A stretch of 64,000 nucleotides of DNA, taken from NCBI RefSeq assembly GCF_000801105.2, contig NC_079512.1, forward strand, positions 29,591,848 to 29,655,847, given 5' to 3'. Shown here piece after piece: positions 49,550 through 63,243 of the stretch. How positions within the stretch are numbered: position 1 is the stretch's first letter; every line of letters starts with the position of its first letter. The notes below the pieces were generated by a model, which made no database searches, was not told the origin of the DNA, and was given only the letters and a program-made list of their open reading frames with translations. This stretch comes from Raphanus sativus (taxonomy: Eukaryota > Streptophyta > Magnoliopsida > Brassicales > Brassicaceae). The translations under genes and the position numbers were made by a program.

Positions 49550-49811
49550 ATGATTTTCATTATAAGGTTGTTATTTGTGTTAGTTTTACATAAATATGTC
49601 TCCATCTCCTTTTAAATTTCTCTACGTGCCAGTGAAGACTACGTTTTGTCTGAAACTCAAAACTCATGAAGCCACACATCACATATCACATTTTCCTCTG
49701 TTTAAATTGTTCTATTTTTTTGCTTAAAAGTCGGAAAAAAGGATAATATCATAAAAAAAAATGAAACTTACAGTCTTACGTTTCCACATCAAAGTGAACT
49801 AGAGAACTTCA

Positions 49812-50024
<213 letters not shown>

Positions 50025-50332
50025 TTAGGAAGTTTAGTTCACATCGTTGAGTTAAGTTAGAAAAAAAACAAACCTTATCCTATTTGGATAAAAGTGCTGA
50101 TAATCATGTGGACCCAAACAAGAAAAAATGTCGTATATGAGTTGAGACCGGTGAGGTTGTGTCAGTCTGTCAGACGTTTGTTTGGAATTGGAAGCATGCT
50201 CGTCTATCTACTTTTTTATGGTCGTTTATCACGATAGTGAATTAACAAAATATCAGTCACTTTGTGGAAAGTGATAATTCATTTCTCATTCTTATTGTTT
50301 AAACAAGTGTGATGGCATAGTTGTGCAACTTC

Positions 50333-50388
50333 TTATAATTTTGGTAAATTTTCTTTTTTTTGCTAAAGGATTTATAATTTTGGTAAAT
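50333..50388. repeat. Micro-insertion between 17-bp direct repeats
   Basis: ttataattttggtaaat occurs at 50333-50349 and 50372-50388. The 22-base insert is T-rich (tttcttttttttgctaaagga). On the minus strand this reads a few bases followed by an interrupted poly(A). Confidence 0.75.
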
Positions 50389-50518
50389 GCGACCATAGCC
50401 AAAACTATCACATAAACCTTGTATAGTTTAGGTTAGTGCATGTACCGTTTTTTTTAAAAAACACTGAAATTATATTGACATCAAAGTGAAACACGAATAA
50501 TTTGGTCACTCCGTAGAC

Positions 50519-50670
50519 TTTTTTTTGAACGATGAATTTGAAAGATACAGAGCCAGCAAGAACAAGTTCTTCTGGAATGAAGCCCTAAGAAAGGGGAGCT
50601 AAAACAAACTACAAAGTGGATATGAACAAAGAAAACAGAGATTACACAAGTTCAGCCGCCTTGAGTTCGC
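50519..50670 (-). mobile_element. Possible LINE 3'-end fragment
   Basis: A T run followed by gaacgatgaatttgaaagat; on the minus strand this is an A/T-rich 3' UTR ending TTC plus poly(A), like the LINE at 10.8 kb. The left end is clear, but I did not find the right end or a target duplication. Confidence 0.4.
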
Positions 50671-50836
50671 CTAGTTTCAGTCAATAAAATGAAAATATTT
50701 ATGCTCATTTACTCTAAAATGGAAAATCTACATACGAGCGCGACAGTAGATGCGATGCAAACGTAAGAACCAAAATAATTTTAAGAATCCGACATATAAA
50801 TGTTTAACGACTTTATTTTCAGATACAAACCAAAGT

Positions 50837-51003
50837 TAGGGCTGGCTTTGAGATTTGGGAGCTTGTGGTAATGTATATGCAATTTTTTTTTTTTGCAAAA
50901 TTAGAGGTCTAACTTTTTTTTTGGACTTATATTTATGTAATTTTTCCAAAAATTTCGGTAACTTATTGCAAATGTTTTATTTAGTATGGTTTAGAGCCAT
51001 CCT
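50837..51003. mobile_element. Degenerate hAT-like MITE related to the one in importin alpha
   Basis: Left end AGGGCTGGCT and right end AGCCATCCTG resemble the CAGGGCCGGCT ends of the 16956-17348 element in inverted orientation, with an AT-rich core. No convincing 8-base target duplication remains. Confidence 0.4.
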
Positions 51004-51499
51004 GCAAACATATCCAGTGTTTTAGATGATAATAAAAGAGCCACTTGTGAAAACAAATTTGCATTCAGCACTGAGAAAATCATGGACTCATACCTCCTTT
51101 TGGAAATAATTGTCTACGGCGTTACAAATTGACTCTCTCTTTTACATCCGCCGTTACACATTGACAACAGCACTGTATTCAATCAATCTATATGACAACA
51201 ATAAATAAGTCAACAACATAACAATTTAACAAGAACTTAGATGGAATTCTTTTATTTTTTGTTGCTGTTAGGACTTGTAATTAGGTTTAGTCAACATTAA
51301 TTAATGATGGTAATATTATTTTAAAAGAAATAATGTTGAGTGGAGATCACATGGAGGATGAAGATAAATATAACAAAACGATTCCTCATTACCTTTCCTT
51401 CCTCAGAAAGGATTCATCTTCCTCCACATACGTGTCTCACCTTCTCCTCTCTAATCGCTAATCTCCTTTCTCTGTTTCTATCTTCAGATAGGAATCCAC

Positions 51500-52189
51500 A
51501 TGGAGTCTATTTCTCCACTCACGAATCATCCAACGGCTAGCTCCGGTTTTGATCAGTCGCGGCGTAAGCGGAAGAAGAAACCAACGTCACTTTCTTCGTC
51601 TCAATCATCGGTGCAGAAATGGAGATCCGAGAAGCAACAGCAAATCTACTCGACCAACATCATTCAATCTCTCAGGGAACTACGTATCAGCGCCGCCGCC
51701 GCCACCGATGCCTCTGCTAAGCTCCCTCCTCGCGGCGGAGGCAGAGCCGTACGTGACGCCGCCTACAGGTCTCTGGCCGTTACGGCGAGAGGCAGGACGC
51801 TGTGGAGCCGAGCTATACTATCTAAAGCCGTTAGAGTGAAGCTCAAGTTTAGGAAACAGAACCGGTTAAGAACTTCGAATCCTCCCGCGGTGGTATCGAT
51901 AACCGGGTATAACCGGTTAAGGAAAAAGAGAGCGACGGTTTTGAGGTTGAAGGCGAAGGGTTTTACAGCTGTGCAGAGGAAAATGAAACTGCTGAGCCGG
52001 TTAATCCCCGGTTGCCGGAAACAACCGTTACCGGTGGTTTTAGAAGAAACTACTGATTACATCGTTGCGATGGAGATGCAGATTCGTGCTTTGAATGCCA
52101 TTCTCTCCGCCGTTGGCTCCAGCTCGACTGTGCCGGGATCGTTGCCGGAGACAGGTCATGATGGCGAAGAGACACACATGCTCGATTAG
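51500..52189 (+). CDS. Atypical bHLH protein, AIF3/bHLH147-like, 229 aa
   Basis: Single exon. The protein starts MESISP and has a Lys/Arg-rich patch (RRKRKKK), the family signature KWRSEKQQQIYSTN, the block RAVRDAAYRSLAVTARGRTL with WSRAILSKAV, and a C-terminal helix-loop-helix (residues about 155-205; LSRLIPGCRK, then LEETTDYIVAMEMQI). The basic region lacks residues needed for E-box binding, as in the ATBS1-interacting factors (AIF1-4). These are nuclear inhibitors that dimerise with other HLH proteins and restrain brassinosteroid-driven growth. It is closest to my memory of bHLH147/AIF3 (At3g17100). In Arabidopsis that gene is on chromosome 3 in the segment duplicated with this chromosome 4 segment. 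Confidence 0.9.
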   Translation: MESISPLTNHPTASSGFDQSRRKRKKKPTSLSSSQSSVQKWRSEKQQQIYSTNIIQSLRELRISAAAATDASAKLPPRGGGRAVRDAAYRSLAVTARGRTLWSRAILSKAVRVKLKFRKQNRLRTSNPPAVVSITGYNRLRKKRATVLRLKAKGFTAVQRKMKLLSRLIPGCRKQPLPVVLEETTDYIVAMEMQIRALNAILSAVGSSSTVPGSLPETGHDGEETHMLD

Positions 52190-53267
52190 CTTGGCCCAGC
52201 TGTCTTTTTGTATTTTTTTCTGTATTAAAAAATATTTGTTTATTTGATCGTGATGTTTTCTCTGCTATTTTAATATTTTGAATTTATGATTCAACTCATC
52301 TTCATTTAACTAATAAATGATGTGATTAGTAACAAAATTATTTCTGAATCCTTCACAAACTAAAGAAAGTTAGCCATACCGCCAATACAGAATCCTGTCC
52401 TGTGATGAGCCTTTGCCTACGAGCCAACGGATCAAATCTGAGTTTAATGGTTTGTTGAATCTCTGCAATAAGAGTGCTTGTAGACTTCCTTTCAACCGAG
52501 CCGTGTGCAGTTTTAGAAGCCGTGTGCAGTTTTAGAAGCCGTGATTAGTAACAAAATTATTTCTTCTTTGTTTAGAGCCGTGTGCAGTTTTAGAAGTGTT
52601 TCTATTTTCGGACCTTGCCCAAGACCGTTTGTGGTTTGGGACTTTTTGTTTTGCAGTTTCATTTTAATAAAATAAGTTATTTAGAAAAAAAAAAAATTTA
52701 TTTCTCTAATGGATTTTATTTTACAAGTTTTATTAGAATATAGTAATATCTAATAAAAATGATAAAGAAAAAAAATTGTGATTAAATTAATAATTTCATA
52801 TAACAAAATAGTTAAATGATGTTAGATCTAACCATGCATATGGAAAATTGAAAATGATTCATCTTTTGAAGTTATAATTTATAAACAATGATGGCTAAAA
52901 TCTTTAATCTTGATGATGAGGTTGAAAAAAATACTACAATACGTAGGTGTGCAAAATTATCTTGAAAAGTCTCACAAGTTAATCATATGGAATAACAAAA
53001 AAAACACTAAAAAATTATGCAACAAGTAAAAGATTAGAGATAAGCACTTATGACATTAAATAAAAAGGTAAAATTAAACAACACAAGTCATATTTTGATA
53101 TAATTATATCCAGTTATATATGCACAACTTTATATAATTAGTAATTTATAATATTACTAAAATCATATGTCAACAAACTTCTAGCCAAAAAAAAAAACAA
53201 ACTTCTAGTCACATGGATTCAACGGTAAACGGAACCGTTACAAAATCTATGACCCTCAAAACAAGAA
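52190..53267. other. Convergent 3' spacer between bHLH gene and the At4g16180-like gene
   Basis: AT-rich. At 52495-52600 a short sequence (gccgtgtgcagttttagaag) occurs three times, a local tandem or dispersed duplication. A poly(A) micro-insertion lies at 53172-53211. No gene seen. Confidence 0.45.
53172..53211. repeat. Micro-insertion: A run between 16-bp direct repeats
   Basis: aacaaacttctagcca (53172-53187) is followed by eight A and then aacaaacttctagtca (53196-53211), with one mismatch. It may be a poly(A)-only insertion or a simple slip duplication. Confidence 0.6.
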
Positions 53268-56200
53268 TCAACGAGCAGGAGGAGAAGAGAAGAAGATGAC
53301 AAGGAAGTAGACAAGAAAACCTGCAATAAGTATCCCTCCGTACACCAATGTCTGATAAGATTTGACTCCAACTGTGTATTTGTACTCTATCTTACAGCAT
53401 CTCATGTTCTCCCTTTCTGTTTCCAGTACATGTTCTACGTACCTGAAACAATTGTTTATTTTTTGTTTGTCTGTTACATTTTATTTGCTCAGAAAAAGAA
53501 AAATGTATTAAGACAAGTAAGAAGATACTTACTGCTGTGTAAACATGGTGGTCTGAAGAATCTCTGAGCTGTTGAGATGTGCATCGTATAGTTTGTGGTC
53601 GTATAGCAAAGACGAGAGATCCACTAGTTGCTCCTCTACACTCTATTTTTATGATAACGACAGACCACAAAAAGAGTGAAACAATCCATCTGGTTGAGAA
53701 TTGAAATAGCAGAGCGTAACAAAAGATGTTTTCTTAAAACTCACGTCTAGATATTTCTCTAATCTTTCGACTAGCTCGTGCGGGAAAGGCTCAGGCAATG
53801 TGGTTGTCTTTTTGTAGAACTTCTCCACCCATAGCTCCGTTTTTGTTTTGTTCTTTTTGTCTTTCACTGGCTCTCCTAGTGGAGTTTTGAGGTATTCAGA
53901 TGCAAAGTTTTGTACTGCCTGTTCACATGATAACAACATAAACAACCACAAGTATGAACTCTCTGCAGGAGAAACCTATTTTCACTAGTTGCAGGTTAGC
54001 TTACCTCTGATGTTTCGCGGATTTTGTGTAGAGCAGAATCAACCCGCGCATAGATAGTATTCCTCTGCGGATTGAGAAACCAATGGCTCACGTGAGATTC
54101 AGTGAATGGTATCAGTGCTAATTTATTTTCAAAAACATGATAATGATTGTTGGACTTACCAGTGCTACATCTTGAAGCATTTGACTCATTTGAGAGACGT
54201 TTGAGAACGGTCCAAACGGGTGACAACCGGCTGCCCAAAGCCAATTGGTGACAGGTCTTTCATGAGCGTGAGAGGTCTTTTCATATGGTGCACTTACACC
54301 GCCTAAAGCAGAAGCTATTCCAGCAAGTATATGCCGTTGTACATGTGATGGAATGGCGTGCTGTCTCTCTGTTTCAGAAACATAACTGCAAAAACAAGAA
54401 ATAAAACCCGATATGATGACCAGTGTAGCCAAGTTTTATTATTGTTTTCTGTTTCTATCGTTGTTATGTTTAGCTCACCTCAAAGGTATTTTCTCATTTA
54501 GATGCTGAAGTACAATGACCACATCACTGCTTGCCCACACGAGGCTCTCATCTTCCATCATGAGCTTTGGGTCCACATCGGCTAATGAGAGAATAAACCT
54601 ATATACAGAGTAGATATCTATATCAATTGCTGTTTTGGTTAAAAGTGTAAATTAAGCACTTAACGTATGACTCTTGCTTGGCCAGCGTACTGAATATACC
54701 GACCAGCTGGTTTGTATTAATCAACTCACACTGGAATAACTCTTGTTCCGTAAGTCCGGTAGAGATCTCCTTTTTTCTTAACGGCCTTCTTTTTCTTTCC
54801 CTTTTTATGTTTCGAGCTATAAGGTGACCAGAGAGGTTTGTGCTTCACGATGGAATCACTTGAACCTTCAGATTCATCTTCCCAGCTCTGAGTACAAAAA
54901 TATGGAATCTTTTGGTTGAAAAGAAATACAAAACTTGTGAAAGAAATTTGAATATGAGTTTTTAAGATTTACCTGGCGCAGAAAGTATTTATTAGAAAGC
55001 TCAGGGTCAGATACATCGAGCAAACCAGCAGCTAGAACATCAGTAGACCTTTCCATTTCCTGCAATGGTCCATAAGAATAATGAGACTTCACTGGTTGGA
55101 GCAGTCACAGCAGGTTAAAGACCTATTATTTTTCTCTGCTAATACAAGATTTCCTAGCTTAACCTAACTCAGAAACCACAGTTGCCGCCTATTGAAACTC
55201 ACTTCTTTGAGGATAGCACCATCTAGGTATGTTTTGGTATGCACATGGAATCTTCCGTCCGTCTTAGTTTCCTGAAGGGAATGCCCACGCATGGCTTTTG
55301 AGACAGCAATTGCTAACTTTTCATGGCGATGTAATGGATGAGCCCCTCCAACGATCACTACTTCTTGTCCATGATGAATCATTTTCTTTACCTGCAATTA
55401 GCATGTGAAAACCTATAGAGTTAAATCCTTATCATGGGTGCTAACTCTCTGATAGCAGTGAATTTGGCTAACGTGTCTCTTTACTAATTATATTGACTCA
55501 AGGATCAAAACACCATCCAGAGAAGGAAACGAAATATCAGAGCGTCCAGTATTTCATGTACATTACTCATTTAATGCAAGATACATTTACCTCGGATTCT
55601 ATCTCTTCAATATTTATGCTGTAGTTTTGTCCTCTTTCCATGATATTATACCGATTGTGGTTTTGGAGAACAATGATAGGTACTAGCACTCTAGTCGCAA
55701 GATCAACTGTCTCAAACCTGGTCGAAATCAAAATGAATCACCTAAGCATTATTTTTATTGATAGAAGTAAGTAAAGTCTTGGGTATCATATTACCTGACA
55801 TCAGGAGCTATGACGTGCTCAATTGTAGTAGCTACTAATGCCGCTAACTGACCAGAAAAAATGTCATGGGTAGACTGATGACCAGCATGGCTAACTTCTC
55901 CTGGAAGCATAATATTTCGGATCCTTGGCAATGTTCTAGGACTGACACTTCCCTCTTCAGTTTCAATCTTTCCGTATGTACAAGGCCCCGCAGACAAATC
56001 TATTACAACATATCTATCAAGACGAGAAGAATAAATTAGAAATAAAACCAAATTGAGAGCTTAGTGGAAAAATATATCAGATAAAAATACAAATAAGTAG
56101 GATAACAATATCTTGAATATTAATTTAAACAAAAAGGCCAATTACTATCATATTATATGATTATCAAAGTTTAACGAAATATCTAATAAATCATTTAATG

Positions 56201-58154
56201 AAAGTAGATTATCTTTCCATTCCGTAAAAAAAAAGTTCTATGATAATAATAATAAGTGCATATCTTCTTCGTATTCCTCTAGAGTTCTGAGTACTTTTAT
56301 CCATACTTACCGCAACGAGGAAAGAAAAATAAAGATTGGTTTACCTGCCTGATCCCAGCCAAACTTGGGATGCTCCTCCACCATTGTATCTATATCGATA
56401 TATATAATCTGCCTCCTGTTTCTCCTTGTCTGCCTCACTAAGCTCTGGTAGCGTTGCAAACATCAAGCTGTCTAGATCAATCTCTGTATTTCGAGGATCC
56501 ATTCTTACCTGAATAATGATTTAAGAAAATAAAGTGGCAGATAAATAACCGAACAGGATATAATCAGTTACAGATTAAATGAACATATGAGCAAAAAATA
56601 AACATCTTCAAGAACAAAGAGAAATACGAAGGTCATAATCCAAGAAGGCAACAAATATCTACCAAACAAAAACAAGAGCAGGTAAAGCATTTGGACATTC
56701 TGCATACTATATGCAAGACTCAAGAAGTAAGAAGAGCACTGCAAGCCATACCTTATCAAAATTCACAACAAATATAGCACTTGGTATGGGTTTATCCGCC
56801 GTGCCAGCTGATCCAGCTCCAACTTCCGTATCAAATATATAAGAGTAAAGCCGGTTAAATGCGGACTCAACTTTTGTTGCCTCTACGTCATAGGCAGGTA
56901 ACTGTCTTCCAAAATCAGTCTGAATTGAAGAGAGAGAGAGAAAAAAATCAGTTAAATGTTATATACATTAAAACGTAGATTTACAGCAAACAAATTTAGT
57001 TACATTCAGCAGCATACTTATATATTTCCATGTGTATGTGAATTTTTTATGAGAGAGAGAGTTAAATTAGAAATGATAAGATCACAGCAACCTCAAGTGC
57101 AGTCCCAGCAGGCACCATGGATTCTTTCACTGTCTTCTCCAGAGCTATTAATTCAGGTTGCCCAACCTAAAAACCGGAAACAAACGATGAATATTTGAAT
57201 AGTAAACCAATGGGAACACGGTTAATATGGCATCAGAATTCAGAAGTCTATAACACTTATTACTGAGAACATACAACTACATGCACAGTAACAATCTGAC
57301 TCAAGATGCAAAACCTCAAACAGCTCAAGCAAGATTAAGATTCCACAGCTCACATTGCTTAGTTTGTTAACAATCCAAAACGACAAATACAACATTCCAA
57401 TACTGATAAAGTAATACAAAATCATGAAGAGTGGTTTGAGATTAAATAAAATACTCACAGGAAACACATTATAAACCAATCGATGTTCAATATCAAGTGG
57501 CTCTCCCGTCTCTTGGCACGATGGCCTATGGGTCGAGAAGCTAACTCTCAAGAACTCCTCTAATTTGTGAGGATCCATAGCATATCTGTATCCTCCATCC
57601 CCATTCATACCAACAAGGACTATGTTCACTTCTAGAGGAACCTGAAATGGTACCTGCATACGAAAAAATAGATGCGAAATTCAATTCTCAATGTGTCACC
57701 CCTAAAAGGAACCAATATAACATATGATCTAGCCTCAACGATGCAGATCATTTGAGTGCAAACAAAATTCACAGCCACAAGCACGAACAGAGTTATGATC
57801 ACACGCGTGAAGCCACAAGAGGGACATTATCATGAGCTCAACGCTTTTAATTGCACAATTTCACGAAGATTCAGCTAATCCTGACTCACTGGTTATGATG
57901 ATTGATTGTGATTCAAACTATCTCAAGTGGAAATTTACCTCGGCACGGGAGTGAAGCATGCGGCGGACATCGGATCGCACGCTCTCTCGTACGTCGAGGA
58001 AGGCGCTGTGATGCCAGTGAGGGTGACCCGGCTCGCGGCGGAAAGGTTGCTGAGCCGACTCAGACCGGGAAACGAGTCCGCTTAGAACAGTGAGAACCGC
58101 AACGAACAGGAGAGTAGAAAACGAAGTCGATCGTAAACCCGATCTCACCTCCAT
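53268..58154 (-). CDS. At4g16180-like type I membrane protein, 16 exons, 820 aa
   Basis: Plant-conserved protein of unknown biochemical role. Exons (minus): 58154-57939, 57653-57459, 57166-57092, 56919-56752, 56508-56345, 56013-55795, 55717-55591, 55391-55203, 55059-54973, 54887-54730, 54598-54479, 54385-54160, 54064-54005, 53918-53745, 53642-53533, 53442-53268; the frame is open throughout. Residues 1 to about 34 form a signal peptide (FSTLLFVAVLTVLSGL). The large lumenal or extracellular part includes PLEVNIVLVGMNGDGGYRY, an RYVVIDLSAGPCTYG block, and a Lys-rich stretch (KHKKGKKKKAVKKKG) after an acidic segment. A single transmembrane helix sits near the C-terminus (LVYGGILIAGFLVYFLVIFF, about 793-812), leaving a short tail. 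It is head-to-head with the protease gene. I do not recognise catalytic motifs. Confidence 0.9.
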
Positions 58155-58477
58155 AACTGAACAAACAACCGGAGATATTTTCAGTCACCTCCGATTTGGA
58201 CTTGAGAGACTCGATATGCTACTCGCCGAAGAGAAAATGAAGTCTAATTACCAATTCACCCTCAAGGTTTTGCTGAAATTACAGTAGATAAAAATATCGT
58301 CACAGCTGACGAAGACGAAGATATTAGAAGCAACATGCTACGTGTCACATCCACCGTGGTCACTAACATCAATCAATACATCTAATAATATCACGCCACG
58401 TGTTCTTCATCCCTCTATTTAACAAAGCTTGTCCCAACGACTCTCCTTCCTTCCTTATCTCTTGGAAAGACAAAAAA
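58155..58477. promoter_or_regulatory. Bidirectional promoter of the At4g16180-like and RD19-type genes
   Basis: The 323 bases between divergent start codons contain ACGTG cores: TACGTGTC (58339-58346) and CCACGTGTT with a full CACGTG box (58397-58402). A TATA-like CTATTTAA precedes the protease leader (about 58412-58419). RD19-family genes are known for drought responsiveness, and ABREs here would fit that. Function is inferred. Confidence 0.5.
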
Positions 58478-60454
<1,977 letters not shown>

Positions 60455-61239
60455 AACTATTAGGACACTACTGGGTTTTACCTGTCCTTGTGTGTATATT
60501 ATATATATATGTGTATCTGAATAACAACTATGGACTGTTATTTTTAGTATTATCGTCAATTTGTTTCAGTTTTAATGTAAAATATAGCCTTGGGGTGTCG
60601 TTATCCTTGTAGCATCGAATGCTAAAGAAAAGTGATATGATGATCAGTTTATAAGTATGTAATAATGGAAGTTTTACATTATGTTTGGCGCCGTGAGACA
60701 TACAGAAGACAAACGCAAATTCTTATTGTTCCAAGAATAACAAAGATCAAACTGCTTATTTACATTGTTAAAACTGCATAAGGTCCGGTTTTGTCTTATC
60801 TTCTACAAACACTTTCAGGTTTTGTTCTACAAGCACTTTTCGTACCAGTTATCACTTATCACCAGAACTATCTCGGTGGTGTTTATACACCGTGTCGTAC
60901 GTTGTCACATCTTTAATCTTGCAATTTGTGATATGGCAATCATTTTTGAAAAGGTCACTTCCAAAAATGTCGGTTCACATCTGATGTCTATCCAACTACC
61001 TCTACCTCTTGTTGTCTATGGTGATTTGGTACAACGTGAATATTAAAATTGATGTTTTCCAGTTAAAAGGATTTGTGGCTTTTTCAAAAGGACAAAGATA
61101 CATGTTTTGAAGTTCAAAATCAGATGTTAAACAATTTGCAGAAGCTAAAAAGACTGAAGCAACATTCCCTACGAAAACAGCATGGAAATCTTTTATTTAT
61201 TTATTTTGAACTAAACAGTTCTAAGAGATGCTTTGCCAC

Positions 61240-61301
61240 AACATTACAAGAGATAAAAGCCCTTTTTTCAAAAAAAAAAAAAAGAAAAACATTACAAGAG
61301 A
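61240..61301. repeat. Micro-insertion: 34 bases ending in poly(A), 14-bp direct repeats
   Basis: aacattacaagaga occurs at 61240-61253 and 61288-61301. The insert reads taaaagcccttttttc followed by an A run, so it also ends TTC plus poly(A). Confidence 0.75.
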
Positions 61302-61698
61302 CCCGCTCAAGGTTTAAACTTTGTGAAAAGAATAGAAGAGTGCTATCCAAATTCATGGTTTATATATATATCAAATACTGTTAGATAATACCAGTTTCAA
61401 TCGCCTAACTTTTCCAAAGTTAAAGTTGATGAAAAGAAATTGCTTCAGATAATACCAGTTAGCAATTATATGCGTAGAAAGAGAATTAGTTAGGAATCTA
61501 GATTATGAAAATTTAGTGAAAATAAGGAAAAGGAATTATGTCTTACACTTTTTTCAGATTATCGTGTATATTTTATGTTGTTTCAAATATATATTACATT
61601 CAAAATGAAATTGTTAAAGACCTCATTTTATATTTGCTTTAAGCCTCTCTAGACCTTCACTGTATTTACGTCTAGCGATACCGACTATGAGCTCAGAG

Positions 61699-61745
61699 CT
61701 CCAATAGTAAGTTTTTTTTTTGTCACTGACTCCAATAGTAAGTTT
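61699..61745. repeat. Micro-insertion: poly(T) between 16-bp direct repeats
   Basis: ctccaatagtaagttt occurs at 61699-61714 and 61730-61745. The 15-base insert is a T run followed by gtcactga. On the minus strand it ends GAC plus poly(A), unlike the TTC end of most others. Confidence 0.75.
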
Positions 61746-62367
61746 AAAATGCACAAACCCTACTTTTTTGCTAAATTATAAATGTCATTAAGAAACTTAA
61801 CGAAGATCTGGTTACAAATGATTGAAACCAACACTGCTTTTCAGCCTATCAAGTTTAAGGAACTGCAAAAAAATAAAAACCCTAAAGAACCTAAGAAAAT
61901 TAACACCAAGCATCCACAACGATGGCGAGCTTGAAGTTAATATTACAATGTAGCACAAACCCTACTTTTAGGGTTTAGAATCTGATTTTAAACTAGAACG
62001 GAAAACTAACATAACCCGTAATTGATCGTATAATGTTAATGAAATAGCTTCAGACAATGTTACTATTGAAGATTTTAAATGTATAATGAGTGCGTAGTTT
62101 TCTAACAACAATTATTGTTTCTTTAGCTATTTTCCAGACTACTAACCAAATATATATTTTTTCTTCCTCTAGTGGCTGACCGGATCGAAAAATATTTTTT
62201 TCCATGCATGTCAGTTGGATTGTGATATTTGTTCAAAAGGAATCATTAACATCGCAAAGCTCATATTTTTGTTAATCATTTATTTCATTCATAATAATAA
62301 TTCCAGCATTTATAATCTCATCCTCTCCTGGCGTGGTACACAAGTAACTAGCCCTATAAAGCTAGAT

Positions 62368-63243
62368 TCAAAATCCACCACCACCGCCTCCTCCGGCATC
62401 ACCACCAAACCCTCCACCGGCACCATGGCCTCCTCCTGCACCACCACCAAAACCTCCACCAGCTCCTCCACCGTGGCCTCCACCAGCACCACCCCCGAAA
62501 CCTCCTCCAGCACCACCACCGTGACCTCCACCAGCTCCACCACCGAACCCTCCACCAGCACCACCACCATGTCCTCCTCCAGCACCACCACCGAATCCTC
62601 CACCAGCACCACCACCATGTCCTCCTCCAGCACCACCACCGAATCCTCCACCAGCACCACCACCATGTCCTCCTCCAGCCCCACCACCGAATCCTCCACC
62701 AGCACCACCACCATGTCCTCCTCCAGCACCACCACCGAATCCTCCTCCAGCACCACCACCATGCCCTCCTCCAGCACCACCACCAAATCCTCCCCCAGCA
62801 CCACCACCATGGCCTCCTCCAATAGCACCACCACCTTTGCCTCCACCAGCACCACCACCAAATCCTCCTCCAACACCACCACCTTTGCCTCCACCAGCAC
62901 CACCGCCGAACCCTCCTCCAGCACCACCACCGTGGCCTCCTCCAACACCACTACCACCACCTAAACCACCACCTTTGCCTCCACCAGCACCACCACCGAA
63001 CCCTCCTCCAACACCACCACCGTGGCCTCCACCTGCACCACCACCAAAGCCTCCACCGGCTCCTCCTCCAAGACCACCACCTCCGCCTTTTCCACCACCA
63101 AACCCGCCTCCAGCACCACCACCTCCTCCAAAACCACCACCTCCTAAAGTCTCCTTCTCGAGTCTCCTACATTCTGCTACTCCAATAATGAGCAACACAA
63201 GCATCAAGCCCAAAAATCCAAATCGCTTAGAAACTTTCCCCAT
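62368..63243 (-). CDS. Secreted glycine-rich protein (class I GRP-like), 291 aa
   Basis: Single exon on the minus strand. Residues 1 to about 25 form a signal peptide (FGFLGLMLVLLIIGVAEC). A short charged linker (RRLEKETL) follows, and then an almost pure Gly domain in which GGGX tetrads alternate Ala, Phe, His, Lys, Val and Leu. This is the layout of structural cell-wall glycine-rich proteins, in which Gly-rich beta-structures are thought to add elasticity to walls. The C-terminal half is made of about eight near-identical 16-residue units of the form GGGAGGGHGGGAGGGF. A TATA box (CTATAAATAG on the minus strand, about 63322-63331) lies about 80-90 bases before the ATG, supporting the gene and strand. 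Plus-strand Pro-rich and Ser/Thr-rich frames over it are mirror images of the repeat. Confidence 0.85.
   Translation of the reverse strand: MGKVSKRFGFLGLMLVLLIIGVAECRRLEKETLGGGGFGGGGGAGGGFGGGKGGGGGLGGGAGGGFGGGAGGGHGGGVGGGFGGGAGGGKGGGLGGGSGVGGGHGGGAGGGFGGGAGGGKGGGVGGGFGGGAGGGKGGGAIGGGHGGGAGGGFGGGAGGGHGGGAGGGFGGGAGGGHGGGAGGGFGGGAGGGHGGGAGGGFGGGAGGGHGGGAGGGFGGGAGGGHGGGAGGGFGGGAGGGHGGGAGGGFGGGAGGGHGGGAGGGFGGGAGGGHGAGGGFGGDAGGGGGGGF
62515..62800. repeat. 48-bp minisatellite within the glycine-rich gene
   Basis: Tandem 48-base units encode the repeated 16-residue GGGAGGGH/GGGAGGGF blocks. Copies are nearly identical at DNA level, including wobble positions, which implies recent expansion or homogenisation. 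Copy number is likely variable between accessions. Confidence 0.85.

Larger units (their letters stand above)
60455..62367. other. Spacer with two micro-insertions; no gene seen
   Basis: Convergent flank between the protease (+) and the glycine-rich gene (-). It is AT-rich, and its short open frames lack protein character. Two poly(A)/poly(T) micro-insertions lie at 61240-61301 and 61699-61745. Confidence 0.5.

Noticed and set aside
62215..62964. Plus-strand Ser/Thr-rich 249-aa open frame
   Set aside because: It is the mirror of the GGGX repeat of the glycine-rich gene. The minus-strand frame has the signal peptide and a TATA box; this one has no such support.
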